A stretch of DNA of 26,688 nucleotides from Pelobacter sp. UBA5610. Lineage in GTDB: Bacteria; Desulfobacterota; Desulfuromonadia; Desulfuromonadales; Syntrophotaleaceae. A program made the translations under genes and the position numbers. The stretch spans positions 388 to 27,075 of the forward strand of contig DIKU01000148.1 of assembly GCA_002424645.1 (NCBI GenBank). Reading direction: 5' to 3'. Under the pieces are notes generated by a model. The model was given only the letters and a program-made list of their open reading frames with translations. It was not told the origin of the DNA and made no database searches. Positions 8,074 to 14,249 of this stretch are shown here, piece by piece. How positions within the stretch are numbered: position 1 is the first letter of the stretch; each line of letters starts with the position of its first letter.

Positions 8074-8816
8074 TGTTCTTTGATGTTTTGACGCTTTTCC
8101 CCGGCATGTTCGATTCGCCCTTTGCCGACAGCATACTTGGTAAGGCTGTTGAGCGGGGGCTCGTGAACATAACCGCCCATCATTTGCGTGACTGGGCGGA
8201 AGGAAAACATAAAATTACCGATGACGTGCCTTACGGCGGTGGCGACGGTATGGTTCTTAAGCCGGAGCCTGTGGTAAGTGCATTGAGGGATCTCAAGGCC
8301 AAGCGCCCGCAGGCGCGGGTTCTGCTGATGACACCGCAGGGTAAACCGTTTCGTCAGCAGCACGCTCAAATGCTTGCCGGCGAAGAGAGCTTAATCTTTG
8401 TCTGTGGTCGTTATGAGGGGTTTGACGAACGTATCCGCTCTATGGTGGATAGCGAGTATTCCCTGGGCGATTTTGTCCTGACCGGTGGTGAGTTGGCTGC
8501 CATGGCGATGATTGACGCCGTGGCCAGACTTGTTCCCGGTGTGCTTGGCAATCGGGACAGTGCTCTGGGTGATTCGTACAGCGATGGTTTGCTCGAGTAT
8601 CCACAGTATACCCGTCCTGCCGATTTTGAAGGGATGAAGGTCCCGGAGGTATTGTTGTCGGGTAATCATGCCGCTATCGCCAAATGGCGCAGACGGCAGC
8701 AGTTATTAAGAACTTTGATCCGACGCCCCGAACTTCTTGATGACGCATGTCTCAGTGAAGAGGATCGTCGCACTCTGGACGATTTGTTGCAAGATCAGGC
8801 GGACGGTCATCTCTGA
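8073..8816 (+). CDS. trmD: tRNA (guanine-37-N1)-methyltransferase TrmD
   Basis: TrmD methylates N1 of G37 next to the anticodon with SAM, which prevents frameshifting. It is a SPOUT (trefoil knot) dimer. Visible motifs are FDVLTLFPGMF at the N-terminus, PYGGGDGMVLKPEP, the knot elements CGRYEGFDERI and DFVLTGGELAAMAMIDAV, and VPGVLGN. Asp148, in the MID element, sits where the catalytic base is proposed in other TrmD enzymes. The ATG at 8073, giving 247 residues, is chosen because it begins the conserved MFFDVLT and overlaps the rimM stop in TGATG. An upstream in-frame start at 8028 would add 15 residues unlike the family. AGGAAG lies just before the start. Confidence 0.97.
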   Translation: MFFDVLTLFPGMFDSPFADSILGKAVERGLVNITAHHLRDWAEGKHKITDDVPYGGGDGMVLKPEPVVSALRDLKAKRPQARVLLMTPQGKPFRQQHAQMLAGEESLIFVCGRYEGFDERIRSMVDSEYSLGDFVLTGGELAAMAMIDAVARLVPGVLGNRDSALGDSYSDGLLEYPQYTRPADFEGMKVPEVLLSGNHAAIAKWRRRQQLLRTLIRRPELLDDACLSEEDRRTLDDLLQDQADGHL

Positions 8817-9373
8817 TGAAATCACCGATTGCAGTTGCCTTGGTGCACTATCCGATTGTAGACCGACGTGGTGATGTGGTAAATACCGCAGTCACCAATC
8901 TGGATCTGCACGATATCGCTCGCACCGCTCGAACCTATGAAGTCGATCGGTTTTATGTCGTAACTCCGGTTGAGGAACAGCAGGTTCTGGTAGAACGCAT
9001 TCTCGGGCACTGGCTTGACGGACATGGCGCTGGTTATAATCGTCACCGGGGGGAGGCTCTATCCCTTATTCGAATCGTGCCTTCGCTTGAGGAGGCTGTA
9101 GCCGATTGGCGTCGTTTCGCCGGTGATTGTGCCCAGCCGGTTCTTACCGGAGCATCCCGCACCGACGGCCTGAGTTTTGGAGAATGTCGGCGTTTGCTCG
9201 AACAGGTACCTTTGCTGCTGGTGTTCGGTACCGGATGGGGGTTGGCCCCCGAAGTTTTCGATCGTGGCTGGACGGTACTTGAGCCGATCCGGGGACGCGG
9301 TGTCTATAACCATCTGCCGGTGCGTGCAGCCACTGCGATCATTCTTGATCGGTTGCTTGGTTCATCGGCCTAA
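8816..9373 (+). CDS. Putative SAM-dependent RNA methyltransferase of the SPOUT class (TM1570-like, PF09936 type)
   Basis: A 185-residue protein of the family found next to, or fused to, trmD in several bacteria (for example the TM1570 group, Pfam PF09936 as I recall it). The N-terminal part IAVALVHYPIVDRRGDVVNTAVTNLDLHDIARTARTY is typical, as is the knot-like C-terminal part LLLVFGTGWGLAPEVF followed by RGRGVYNHLPVRAATAIILDRLL, where the YNHLPVR stretch resembles the knot region of SPOUT enzymes. RNA methylation is inferred from the fold; the substrate is unknown to me. Its ATG overlaps the trmD stop by one base (TGATG), so the pair is likely translated together. It lies between trmD and rplS. 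A non-enzymatic or regulatory role cannot be excluded. Confidence 0.8.
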   Translation: MKSPIAVALVHYPIVDRRGDVVNTAVTNLDLHDIARTARTYEVDRFYVVTPVEEQQVLVERILGHWLDGHGAGYNRHRGEALSLIRIVPSLEEAVADWRRFAGDCAQPVLTGASRTDGLSFGECRRLLEQVPLLLVFGTGWGLAPEVFDRGWTVLEPIRGRGVYNHLPVRAATAIILDRLLGSSA

Positions 9374-9406
9374 AATCCAACATAACTGACTTAATAGTCT
9401 CGCTCT

Positions 9407-9414
9407 AGAGGAGG
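9407..9414 (+). promoter_or_regulatory. Strong ribosome binding site that decides the rplS start
   Basis: AGAGGAGG at 9407-9414 directly abuts an ATG at 9415 but stands six bases before the ATG at 9421. The spacing makes 9421 the true start of L19. Confidence 0.85.
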
Positions 9415-9420
9415 ATGAGA

Positions 9421-9768
9421 ATGAATATTATCGATCGTTTGGAAATGGAACAGATCAAAAAAAATATCCCTATCTTCAAGGCCGGCGATACGCTCAAAGT
9501 TCACGTGAAAATCGTGGAAGGTGACAAACAGCGTATCCAGGCTTTTCAGGGTGTATGCATCAAGCGCCACAACAACGGTCTCGGCTCGACCTTTACTGTG
9601 CGCAAAATCTCCAATGGCATGGGTGTGGAGCGTATCTTTCCGCTGCATTCCCCCAACATTGACAGCATCGAAGTTCTGATGGTAGGCCGTGTTCGTCGTG
9701 CCAAGCTGTACTACCTGCGCAATCTGCAGGGCAAGGCAGCTCGCATCCGCGAAAAGCGCCGGATCTGA
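9421..9768 (+). CDS. rplS: 50S ribosomal protein L19
   Basis: L19 sits at the interface of the ribosomal subunits. The 115-residue sequence carries family stretches GDTLKVHVKIVEGDKQRIQ, FQGVCIKRHNNGLGSTFTVRKIS, GVERIFPLHSPNIDSIEV and the basic end RRAKLYYLRNLQGKAARIREKRR. The start at 9421 follows from the spacing to a strong AGAGGAGG; an in-frame ATG two codons earlier would touch the ribosome site. It is the last gene of the rpsP-khpA-rimM-trmD set and is followed after 17 bases by a strong terminator. The 47-base gap before it shows no convincing promoter, so it is probably read from upstream. Confidence 0.98.
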   Translation: MNIIDRLEMEQIKKNIPIFKAGDTLKVHVKIVEGDKQRIQAFQGVCIKRHNNGLGSTFTVRKISNGMGVERIFPLHSPNIDSIEVLMVGRVRRAKLYYLRNLQGKAARIREKRRI

Positions 9769-9785
9769 TTCGCTGCTACCCTTCA

Positions 9786-9820
9786 AAGCCCCGGTTCTTA
9801 TGCCGGGGCTTTTGTTTTTT
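9786..9820 (+). terminator. Rho-independent terminator after rplS
   Basis: A perfect 9-bp stem, AAGCCCCGG (9786-9794) with CCGGGGCTT (9803-9811), with an 8-base loop, is followed by a T-rich tail broken by one G. It closes the ribosomal operon. Confidence 0.92.
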
Positions 9821-9849
9821 TGCGGTCTTGATTCATGCCGTCTTCTTGC

Positions 9850-9985
9850 TATCTGTCAGATCGAAGTATGCCGAATCGGGTGGTTTTCACAGGCGAGCGA
9901 TAGCGCGACAGATATACAGTGGCGCAGATATCTGTCATGCTGTACCGGTACTCCGTTTTTATCCGATCATGCATTGACGAATGCA
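9850..9985. repeat. Repeated octamer and stacked inverted repeats upstream of rnhB
   Basis: The octamer TATCTGTC occurs at 9850-9857 and 9929-9936, and its complement GACAGATA at 9907-9914. The last two form 9-bp inverted arms (9907-9915 and 9928-9936) around a 12-base loop. A 10-bp palindrome GTACCGGTAC (9942-9951) and a hairpin TGCATT-GACG-AATGCA (9970-9985) follow. No T-run follows them, so they do not look like terminators; a regulator site or RNA leader is possible. Function unknown. Confidence 0.5.
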
Positions 9986-10028
9986 AGCCGTGGGTCTGCC
10001 CTGTCTGTTCATAACATAGGGGAGCGTC

Positions 10029-10658
10029 ATGCTTGAGCTGTTTCCCACCGAAAAATTATCTCCATTGCACTTTGAGCAGCGGTTGCGCCGGCAGAGTTAT
10101 ACGCGTGTTGCCGGGATTGATGAAGCCGGTCGAGGCCCTCTGGCAGGTCCGGTGGTCGCTGCGGCTGTTATCCTGCCCGAATCGTTTGACCTGCCCGGAC
10201 TGAATGATTCAAAAAAAATTTCCGCCAAACTTCGCGACAGGTTGTTTCCCCTGATCCTTCAGCAGTCCTTGGATTATGGGATCGGCCTGGCGCACGCGCA
10301 TGAAGTTGATGAGCTAAATGTGCTGCAAGCGACTCTGCTTGCCATGCGCCGTGCCATTTCCCGTCTGAAAACCCCGGCCGACTATCTGTTGGTTGATGGC
10401 ATCACTCCTGTACCTCTACCCATCGCTCAACAAACTCTCAAGCAGGGCGACAGCCGTTCTCTGTCGATAGCTGCTGCCTCGGTATTGGCCAAAGTGGTCA
10501 GGGATCGTTTGATGGTCACTTACGACAGCCGGTTTCCGGGATATGGTTTCGCCGGACATAAAGGCTACGGCAGCGCAGCGCATTGCGAGGCGATTGCGCG
10601 TCTTGGACCCTGTAAACTGCACCGGATCACTTTTCGCGGTGTGCGAGAATATCTGTGA
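10029..10658 (+). CDS. rnhB: Ribonuclease HII
   Basis: RNase HII cuts the RNA strand of RNA-DNA hybrids and nicks at single ribonucleotides in DNA. The 209-residue protein shows the signature GIDEAGRGPLAGPVV with catalytic Asp31 and Glu32, Asp123 in YLLVDG and Asp159 in KVVRDRLM, completing the DEDD set. The helix QGDSRSLSIAAASVLAKVVRD and the C-terminal GYGFAGHKGYG are also typical. The start has AGGGGAG six bases upstream. It follows the rplS terminator after about 210 bases containing several inverted repeats, and overlaps yraN by four bases, so these two form a small operon of their own. I see no convincing -35/-10 pair in front of it. Confidence 0.97.
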   Translation: MLELFPTEKLSPLHFEQRLRRQSYTRVAGIDEAGRGPLAGPVVAAAVILPESFDLPGLNDSKKISAKLRDRLFPLILQQSLDYGIGLAHAHEVDELNVLQATLLAMRRAISRLKTPADYLLVDGITPVPLPIAQQTLKQGDSRSLSIAAASVLAKVVRDRLMVTYDSRFPGYGFAGHKGYGSAAHCEAIARLGPCKLHRITFRGVREYL

Positions 10659-11026
10659 CGCGCGAACGCTTGACCCTTGGCAGATGGGGGGAAGATGTCG
10701 CCGCCGGTTATCTGCGAAAAAAGGGTATGAAAATATTGGATCGCAATGTTCGATCGCCAGTCGGGGAATTGGACATCGTTGCACAACAGGGCAGAACTCT
10801 TGTGTTTGTCGAGGTAAAGACGCGCCGAGGAGTTTCCCATGGATATCCCCAGGAGGCGGTCGGGGCTGCAAAGCAACGTCAGATTGTGCGGGCTGCCCAG
10901 TGGTATCTGGCCGAGCATAAACACGATCGCTTGCAACCCCGTTTTGATGTTGTCGCAGTGCAGGGCGATGGCGAACTAGCCGATATCGCCCATTTCCCGG
11001 GCGCCTTTGATGCAGACGGCTGGTAG
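10655..11026 (+). CDS. yraN: YraN family (UPF0102) endonuclease-like protein
   Basis: A 123-residue protein with the YraN/UPF0102 pattern: GRWGEDVAAGYLRKKGMKILDRN, then the nuclease-like core GELDIVAQQGRTLVFVEVKTRR (Asp plus the E-V-K element), and KQRQIVRAAQWYL. The core resembles the PD-(D/E)XK restriction-like fold, so nuclease activity is suggested by the family but not established. The start is a GTG sharing GTGA with the rnhB stop, a four-base overlap that implies coupling; rnhB-yraN is a common pair in bacteria. The ATG codons further in would remove the conserved N-terminal helix. A short hairpin overlapping the stop may end the transcript. Confidence 0.92.
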   Translation: MTRERLTLGRWGEDVAAGYLRKKGMKILDRNVRSPVGELDIVAQQGRTLVFVEVKTRRGVSHGYPQEAVGAAKQRQIVRAAQWYLAEHKHDRLQPRFDVVAVQGDGELADIAHFPGAFDADGW

Positions 11027-11046
11027 CGACGCTGTCGCTTTGTTTG
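11025..11046 (+). terminator. Possible weak terminator overlapping the yraN stop
   Basis: A 6-bp stem, AGCGAC (11025-11030) with GTCGCT (11034-11039), and a 3-base loop lead into TTGTTTG. The stem is short and the T-run interrupted, so termination may be partial. Confidence 0.4.
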
Positions 11047-11072
11047 CATTTTGAATGCGTCACGACTACAAT
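11044..11072 (+). promoter_or_regulatory. Candidate promoter for nadE
   Basis: TTGCAT (11044-11049, three of six matches) and TACAAT (11067-11072, five of six) are 17 bases apart. They lie about 80 bases before the nadE start and just after the yraN hairpin. The -35 box is poor, so this is a moderate call. Confidence 0.4.
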
Positions 11073-11154
11073 GCGACGGCTTGATGTTTGCGCCAGCAGT
11101 CATGGGCCGGCGTGCAGGAATTTACTTGGCAAGCGTAAAAAAGGATTGGATATC

Positions 11155-13113
11155 ATGGAAATTCGCATGGCAACGCATGGTTTGTTAAGGCTTGGCGTGT
11201 GCACACCGTCCACCCGGGTGGCGGATGTAGGTTATAATTGCGAGCAGATCCGCAAGGTTGTGACGGAAACATCGGATTGCCGATTTTTTCTATTCCCCGA
11301 ATTGTGCGTGACGGCGTATACCTGCGGAGATTTGTTTTACCAACCGTTGCTGGTTGAAAAGGCACGCAAGGCCCTTGTGCAACTGGCTGAATTTACCGCC
11401 GAAAGGCGCGTCACCATGGTTGTCGGCGCACCGATTGCGCATCGCGGACGGTTGTTCAATTGTGCGATATTCCTTTCCGGCGGTCGCATTCTGGGGATTG
11501 TTCCCAAGACTTTTCTGCCCAATACCCAGGAATTTTACGAAGAACGCTGGTTTTCCTCCGCGGCCGATCTGAACGATTCGGAATTGATGTGGGATGGCGA
11601 ACGCATACCTTTCGGTAGAGATCTGCTGTTTCGCGCGGAAGGTTTGCCAGAGTGCCTGGTTGGTATTGAAATCTGCGAAGACGGCTGGGTTGCTAACCCG
11701 CCCAGTGGCAAGCTGGCGGTTGCGGGAGCCACCGTGTTATTGAATCTGTCCGCCAGCCCTGAATTGCTCGGCAAGATGGAGTACCGCCGCGCCCTGGTGC
11801 AGAATCAATCGGCACGTTGCCTTGCGGCTTATCTGTACGCCTCTTCCGGTCCGGGGGAGTCCAGCACCGACCTGGTTTTTTCCGGTCATTCCCTCATCGC
11901 GGAAAACGGTGCCATCCTCGCAGAAACCGAGCGCTTTCGCTTCGACAGCCAATTGGTCGTTGCGGATGTCGATATCGAGCGCTTGGTCAATGAACGCTAT
12001 AAAAATAACAGTTACGGTTTTTCAGGCCTGGATGCCTCTTTCCGGATCATCGATTTTCCTCTGACCGATGTAACGACCACCCGCTTACTGCGACCGGTGG
12101 CGGCTACGCCTTTTGTCCCGCCAGCGGAAGAAGAACGCGCTCACCGCTGCCATGAGATCTTTGAAATTCAGACGACCGGTTTGGCTAAACGACTGCTGCA
12201 TACCGGTGCCAAGCGGGCGGTAATAGGCGTTTCCGGAGGACTTGATTCGACCCTTGCGTTGCTGGTTATGGTAAAGGCATTTGACAAGCTGGGGTACGAT
12301 CGTTCAGGCATTGAAGCCATTACCATGCCCGGCTTTGGCACCACGCAACGCACCCGCGGCAATGCCGAACGATTGGCGGAACTGCTGGGTGCACGGTTGC
12401 GAGTGATTTCCATCGATGCCGCAGTGCGTCAGCATTTTTCCGATATCGGGCATGACGAATCGGTGCACGATATCACTTATGAAAACTCCCAGGCTCGTGA
12501 ACGGACGCAGATTCTGATGAATATCGCCAATCAGATTGGCGGGTTGCTCATCGGCACCGGGGATCTTTCGGAGCTTGCTCTGGGCTGGTGCACGTATAAT
12601 GGCGATCACATGTCCATGTATGCGGTGAATACGGGTGTTCCCAAGACACTGGTGCGCTACCTTGTGGCCTGGTGCGCGGATGCGGAATTTTCAGGGGACA
12701 TTTCCTCCATCCTGTATGACATCTGTGATACGCCCGTATCCCCCGAGTTGTTACCGCCTCATGAAAATGGTGATATCAAGCAGCGCACCGAGGATAAAAT
12801 AGGGCCTTATCTGCTGCATGATTTTTACCTCTACAACGTGGTGCGTATGCAATACCGCCCATCCAAAATCTTTTTTCTGGCCCGGCAAGCGTTCGGTGAG
12901 GCGTTCACCAATCGCCAGCTGCTGGATAGCCTGGAAACGTTTTATCGGCGGTTTTTCTCTCAGCAGTTCAAGCGTTCCTGCCTGCCGGACGGACCCAAGG
13001 TCGGCAGCGTGGTTCTTTCGCCGCGTGGCGACTGGCGCATGCCCAGTGATGCCAGCGCGGCCCTGTGGTTAGAGGACCTGAAGCAGCTCGAAGGAGTTGT
13101 CGGTGAAGGTTGA
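11155..13113 (+). CDS. nadE: Glutamine-dependent NAD+ synthetase, two-domain
   Basis: NadE amidates deamido-NAD to NAD+, the last step of NAD synthesis. The 652-residue protein has an N-terminal nitrilase-like glutaminase domain with the triad Glu49 (FPELCVTAYTCGD), Lys118 (PKTFLPNTQEFYE) and Cys174 (VGIEICEDGW). The C-terminal synthetase has the PP-loop SGGLDS at 360-365 and GTGDLSELALGWCTYNGDH. It can therefore use glutamine as ammonia source. I start at the ATG at 11155 because AAGGA (11141-11145) is nine bases upstream and conserved sequence begins soon after; the frame is open 37 codons further, without family likeness. The stop lies 11 bases inside rsmI, so the pair is probably co-translated. 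Confidence 0.96.
   Translation: MEIRMATHGLLRLGVCTPSTRVADVGYNCEQIRKVVTETSDCRFFLFPELCVTAYTCGDLFYQPLLVEKARKALVQLAEFTAERRVTMVVGAPIAHRGRLFNCAIFLSGGRILGIVPKTFLPNTQEFYEERWFSSAADLNDSELMWDGERIPFGRDLLFRAEGLPECLVGIEICEDGWVANPPSGKLAVAGATVLLNLSASPELLGKMEYRRALVQNQSARCLAAYLYASSGPGESSTDLVFSGHSLIAENGAILAETERFRFDSQLVVADVDIERLVNERYKNNSYGFSGLDASFRIIDFPLTDVTTTRLLRPVAATPFVPPAEEERAHRCHEIFEIQTTGLAKRLLHTGAKRAVIGVSGGLDSTLALLVMVKAFDKLGYDRSGIEAITMPGFGTTQRTRGNAERLAELLGARLRVISIDAAVRQHFSDIGHDESVHDITYENSQARERTQILMNIANQIGGLLIGTGDLSELALGWCTYNGDHMSMYAVNTGVPKTLVRYLVAWCADAEFSGDISSILYDICDTPVSPELLPPHENGDIKQRTEDKIGPYLLHDFYLYNVVRMQYRPSKIFFLARQAFGEAFTNRQLLDSLETFYRRFFSQQFKRSCLPDGPKVGSVVLSPRGDWRMPSDASAALWLEDLKQLEGVVGEG
13091..13096 (+). 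promoter_or_regulatory. Ribosome binding site that decides the rsmI start
   Basis: AAGGAG at 13091-13096 touches an in-frame TTG at 13097 but lies six bases before the GTG at 13103, which makes the GTG the likely start codon. The site itself lies inside the end of nadE. Confidence 0.75.
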
Positions 13114-13960
13114 AACGGTGAATCCCGGGACACTGTACCTGGTCGCGACCCCCATAGGTAATCTGGAGGATATGACGCTTCGTGCCTTGCGGGTACTCAA
13201 GGAAGTTGAACTGGTAGCCGCCGAGGATACCCGTCATAGCCGTAAACTGTTCAACCATTATGGGATTGCAACACCGCTGACGTCCTATTTCGCCCATAAC
13301 GAGACGGTCAAGGGTGAGCGTATCCTTGAACTGTTGCGTCAGGGCAAGTCGGTGGCGCTGATTACCGATGCCGGTACGCCGGCCATCTCCGATCCCGGTT
13401 TTTTATTGGTACGGGCCTGCCGCGAAGAGAATCTTCCGGTTACGGCAGTTCCGGGAGCTTCGGCTGTGATCGCAGCTCTCAGTGTGGCCGGTCTGCCTAC
13501 GGAGCGTTTTGCCTTTGAGGGGTTTCTGCCCCCCAAAAGTTCCGCACGCCGCAAAATTTTCAAAGCCCTGGGGGAGGATAAGCGTACCCTTGTGTTCTAT
13601 GAAGCACCTCACCGGCTGGTTGCCAGTCTGACGGACCTGATCGAGGAACTCGGGGATGGCCGGGAGGTTGCGGTGGCGCGGGAATTGACCAAGTTGCACG
13701 AAGAAGTGTTTCGCGGAACGGCAGGTCAGGCGCTTGCTCATTTCGAACAGGACCGGGTGCGTGGCGAGATTGTGCTTCTGTTGGGGCCGGCACCCGAGCA
13801 ACCGCAGCAGGAAACGGTGCGCGAAGCCCTGCAACGCTGGCGCAGCGAAACCGATTTGCCCATGCGGGAGATCGTCAAGGAAGTGGCCCGGCAATTTGGC
13901 CTGTCAGGCAGCGATGTATATAAAGAAAGTCTGAAAATGCGCGATGAGGATAACGACTGA
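13103..13960 (+). CDS. rsmI: 16S rRNA (cytidine-1402-2'-O)-methyltransferase RsmI
   Basis: RsmI adds the 2'-O-methyl group to C1402 in the 16S rRNA decoding centre using SAM. The 285-residue protein shows the tetrapyrrole-methylase-like fold signature: LYLVATPIGNLEDMTLRAL, AAEDTRHS, ITDAGTPAISDPGF, VPGASAVIAALSVAGLP and FEGFLPPK. A helical C-terminal tail (about 230-285) may be the small C-terminal domain of this family. The GTG start is supported by AAGGAG six bases upstream and lies 11 bases before the end of nadE. It converges on acyP, leaving only ten bases between the stops and no visible terminator hairpin there, so the two transcripts may overlap. Confidence 0.96.
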   Translation: MKVETVNPGTLYLVATPIGNLEDMTLRALRVLKEVELVAAEDTRHSRKLFNHYGIATPLTSYFAHNETVKGERILELLRQGKSVALITDAGTPAISDPGFLLVRACREENLPVTAVPGASAVIAALSVAGLPTERFAFEGFLPPKSSARRKIFKALGEDKRTLVFYEAPHRLVASLTDLIEELGDGREVAVARELTKLHEEVFRGTAGQALAHFEQDRVRGEIVLLLGPAPEQPQQETVREALQRWRSETDLPMREIVKEVARQFGLSGSDVYKESLKMRDEDND

Positions 13961-13970
13961 CGGCACTGCC

Positions 13971-14249
13971 TCAGAACCGCACTTCAAATCTGTCAAAGGC
14001 TTCATTGTTGCCCCCTCGGCGGATGGTCAGACCTTCGACCCGGCTGGCCGGGGGGCCTTCCTTCAATGCGGCCAGCCACTCTTCAACCTGTTCCTGCGTC
14101 CCTTCCGCCACGGCTTCGACCGCACCGTCCGGCAGGTTGCGCACCCACCCTGTAAGTCCCAGACGGAGGGCGGTTTTGTAGGTGAAGTGGCGAAATCCAA
14201 CTCCCTGAACCCGCCCTTCAATTTTTACCGTTACCCGTGTCCGTGTCAT
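13971..14249 (-). CDS. acyP: Acylphosphatase
   Basis: A small (92-residue) enzyme that hydrolyses acyl phosphates. The family signature GRVQGVGFRHFTYKTA carries the phosphate-binding Arg20, and GWVRNLPDGAVEAVAEG carries the catalytic Asn38; both key residues are present. The rest (EEWLAALKEGPPASRVEGL) fits the ferredoxin-like fold. Its ATG overlaps the ligA stop in an ATGA on the minus strand, so it is the second gene of a ligA-acyP unit. Why a DNA ligase and an acylphosphatase are coupled is not clear from the sequence. The physiological substrate is unknown for most bacterial acylphosphatases. Confidence 0.95.
   Translation of the reverse strand: MTRTRVTVKIEGRVQGVGFRHFTYKTALRLGLTGWVRNLPDGAVEAVAEGTQEQVEEWLAALKEGPPASRVEGLTIRRGGNNEAFDRFEVRF

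Noticed and set aside
9974..9979. TTGACG as the -35 box of an rnhB promoter
   Set aside because: No -10-like sequence at 15-19 bases; the element is part of a short inverted repeat.
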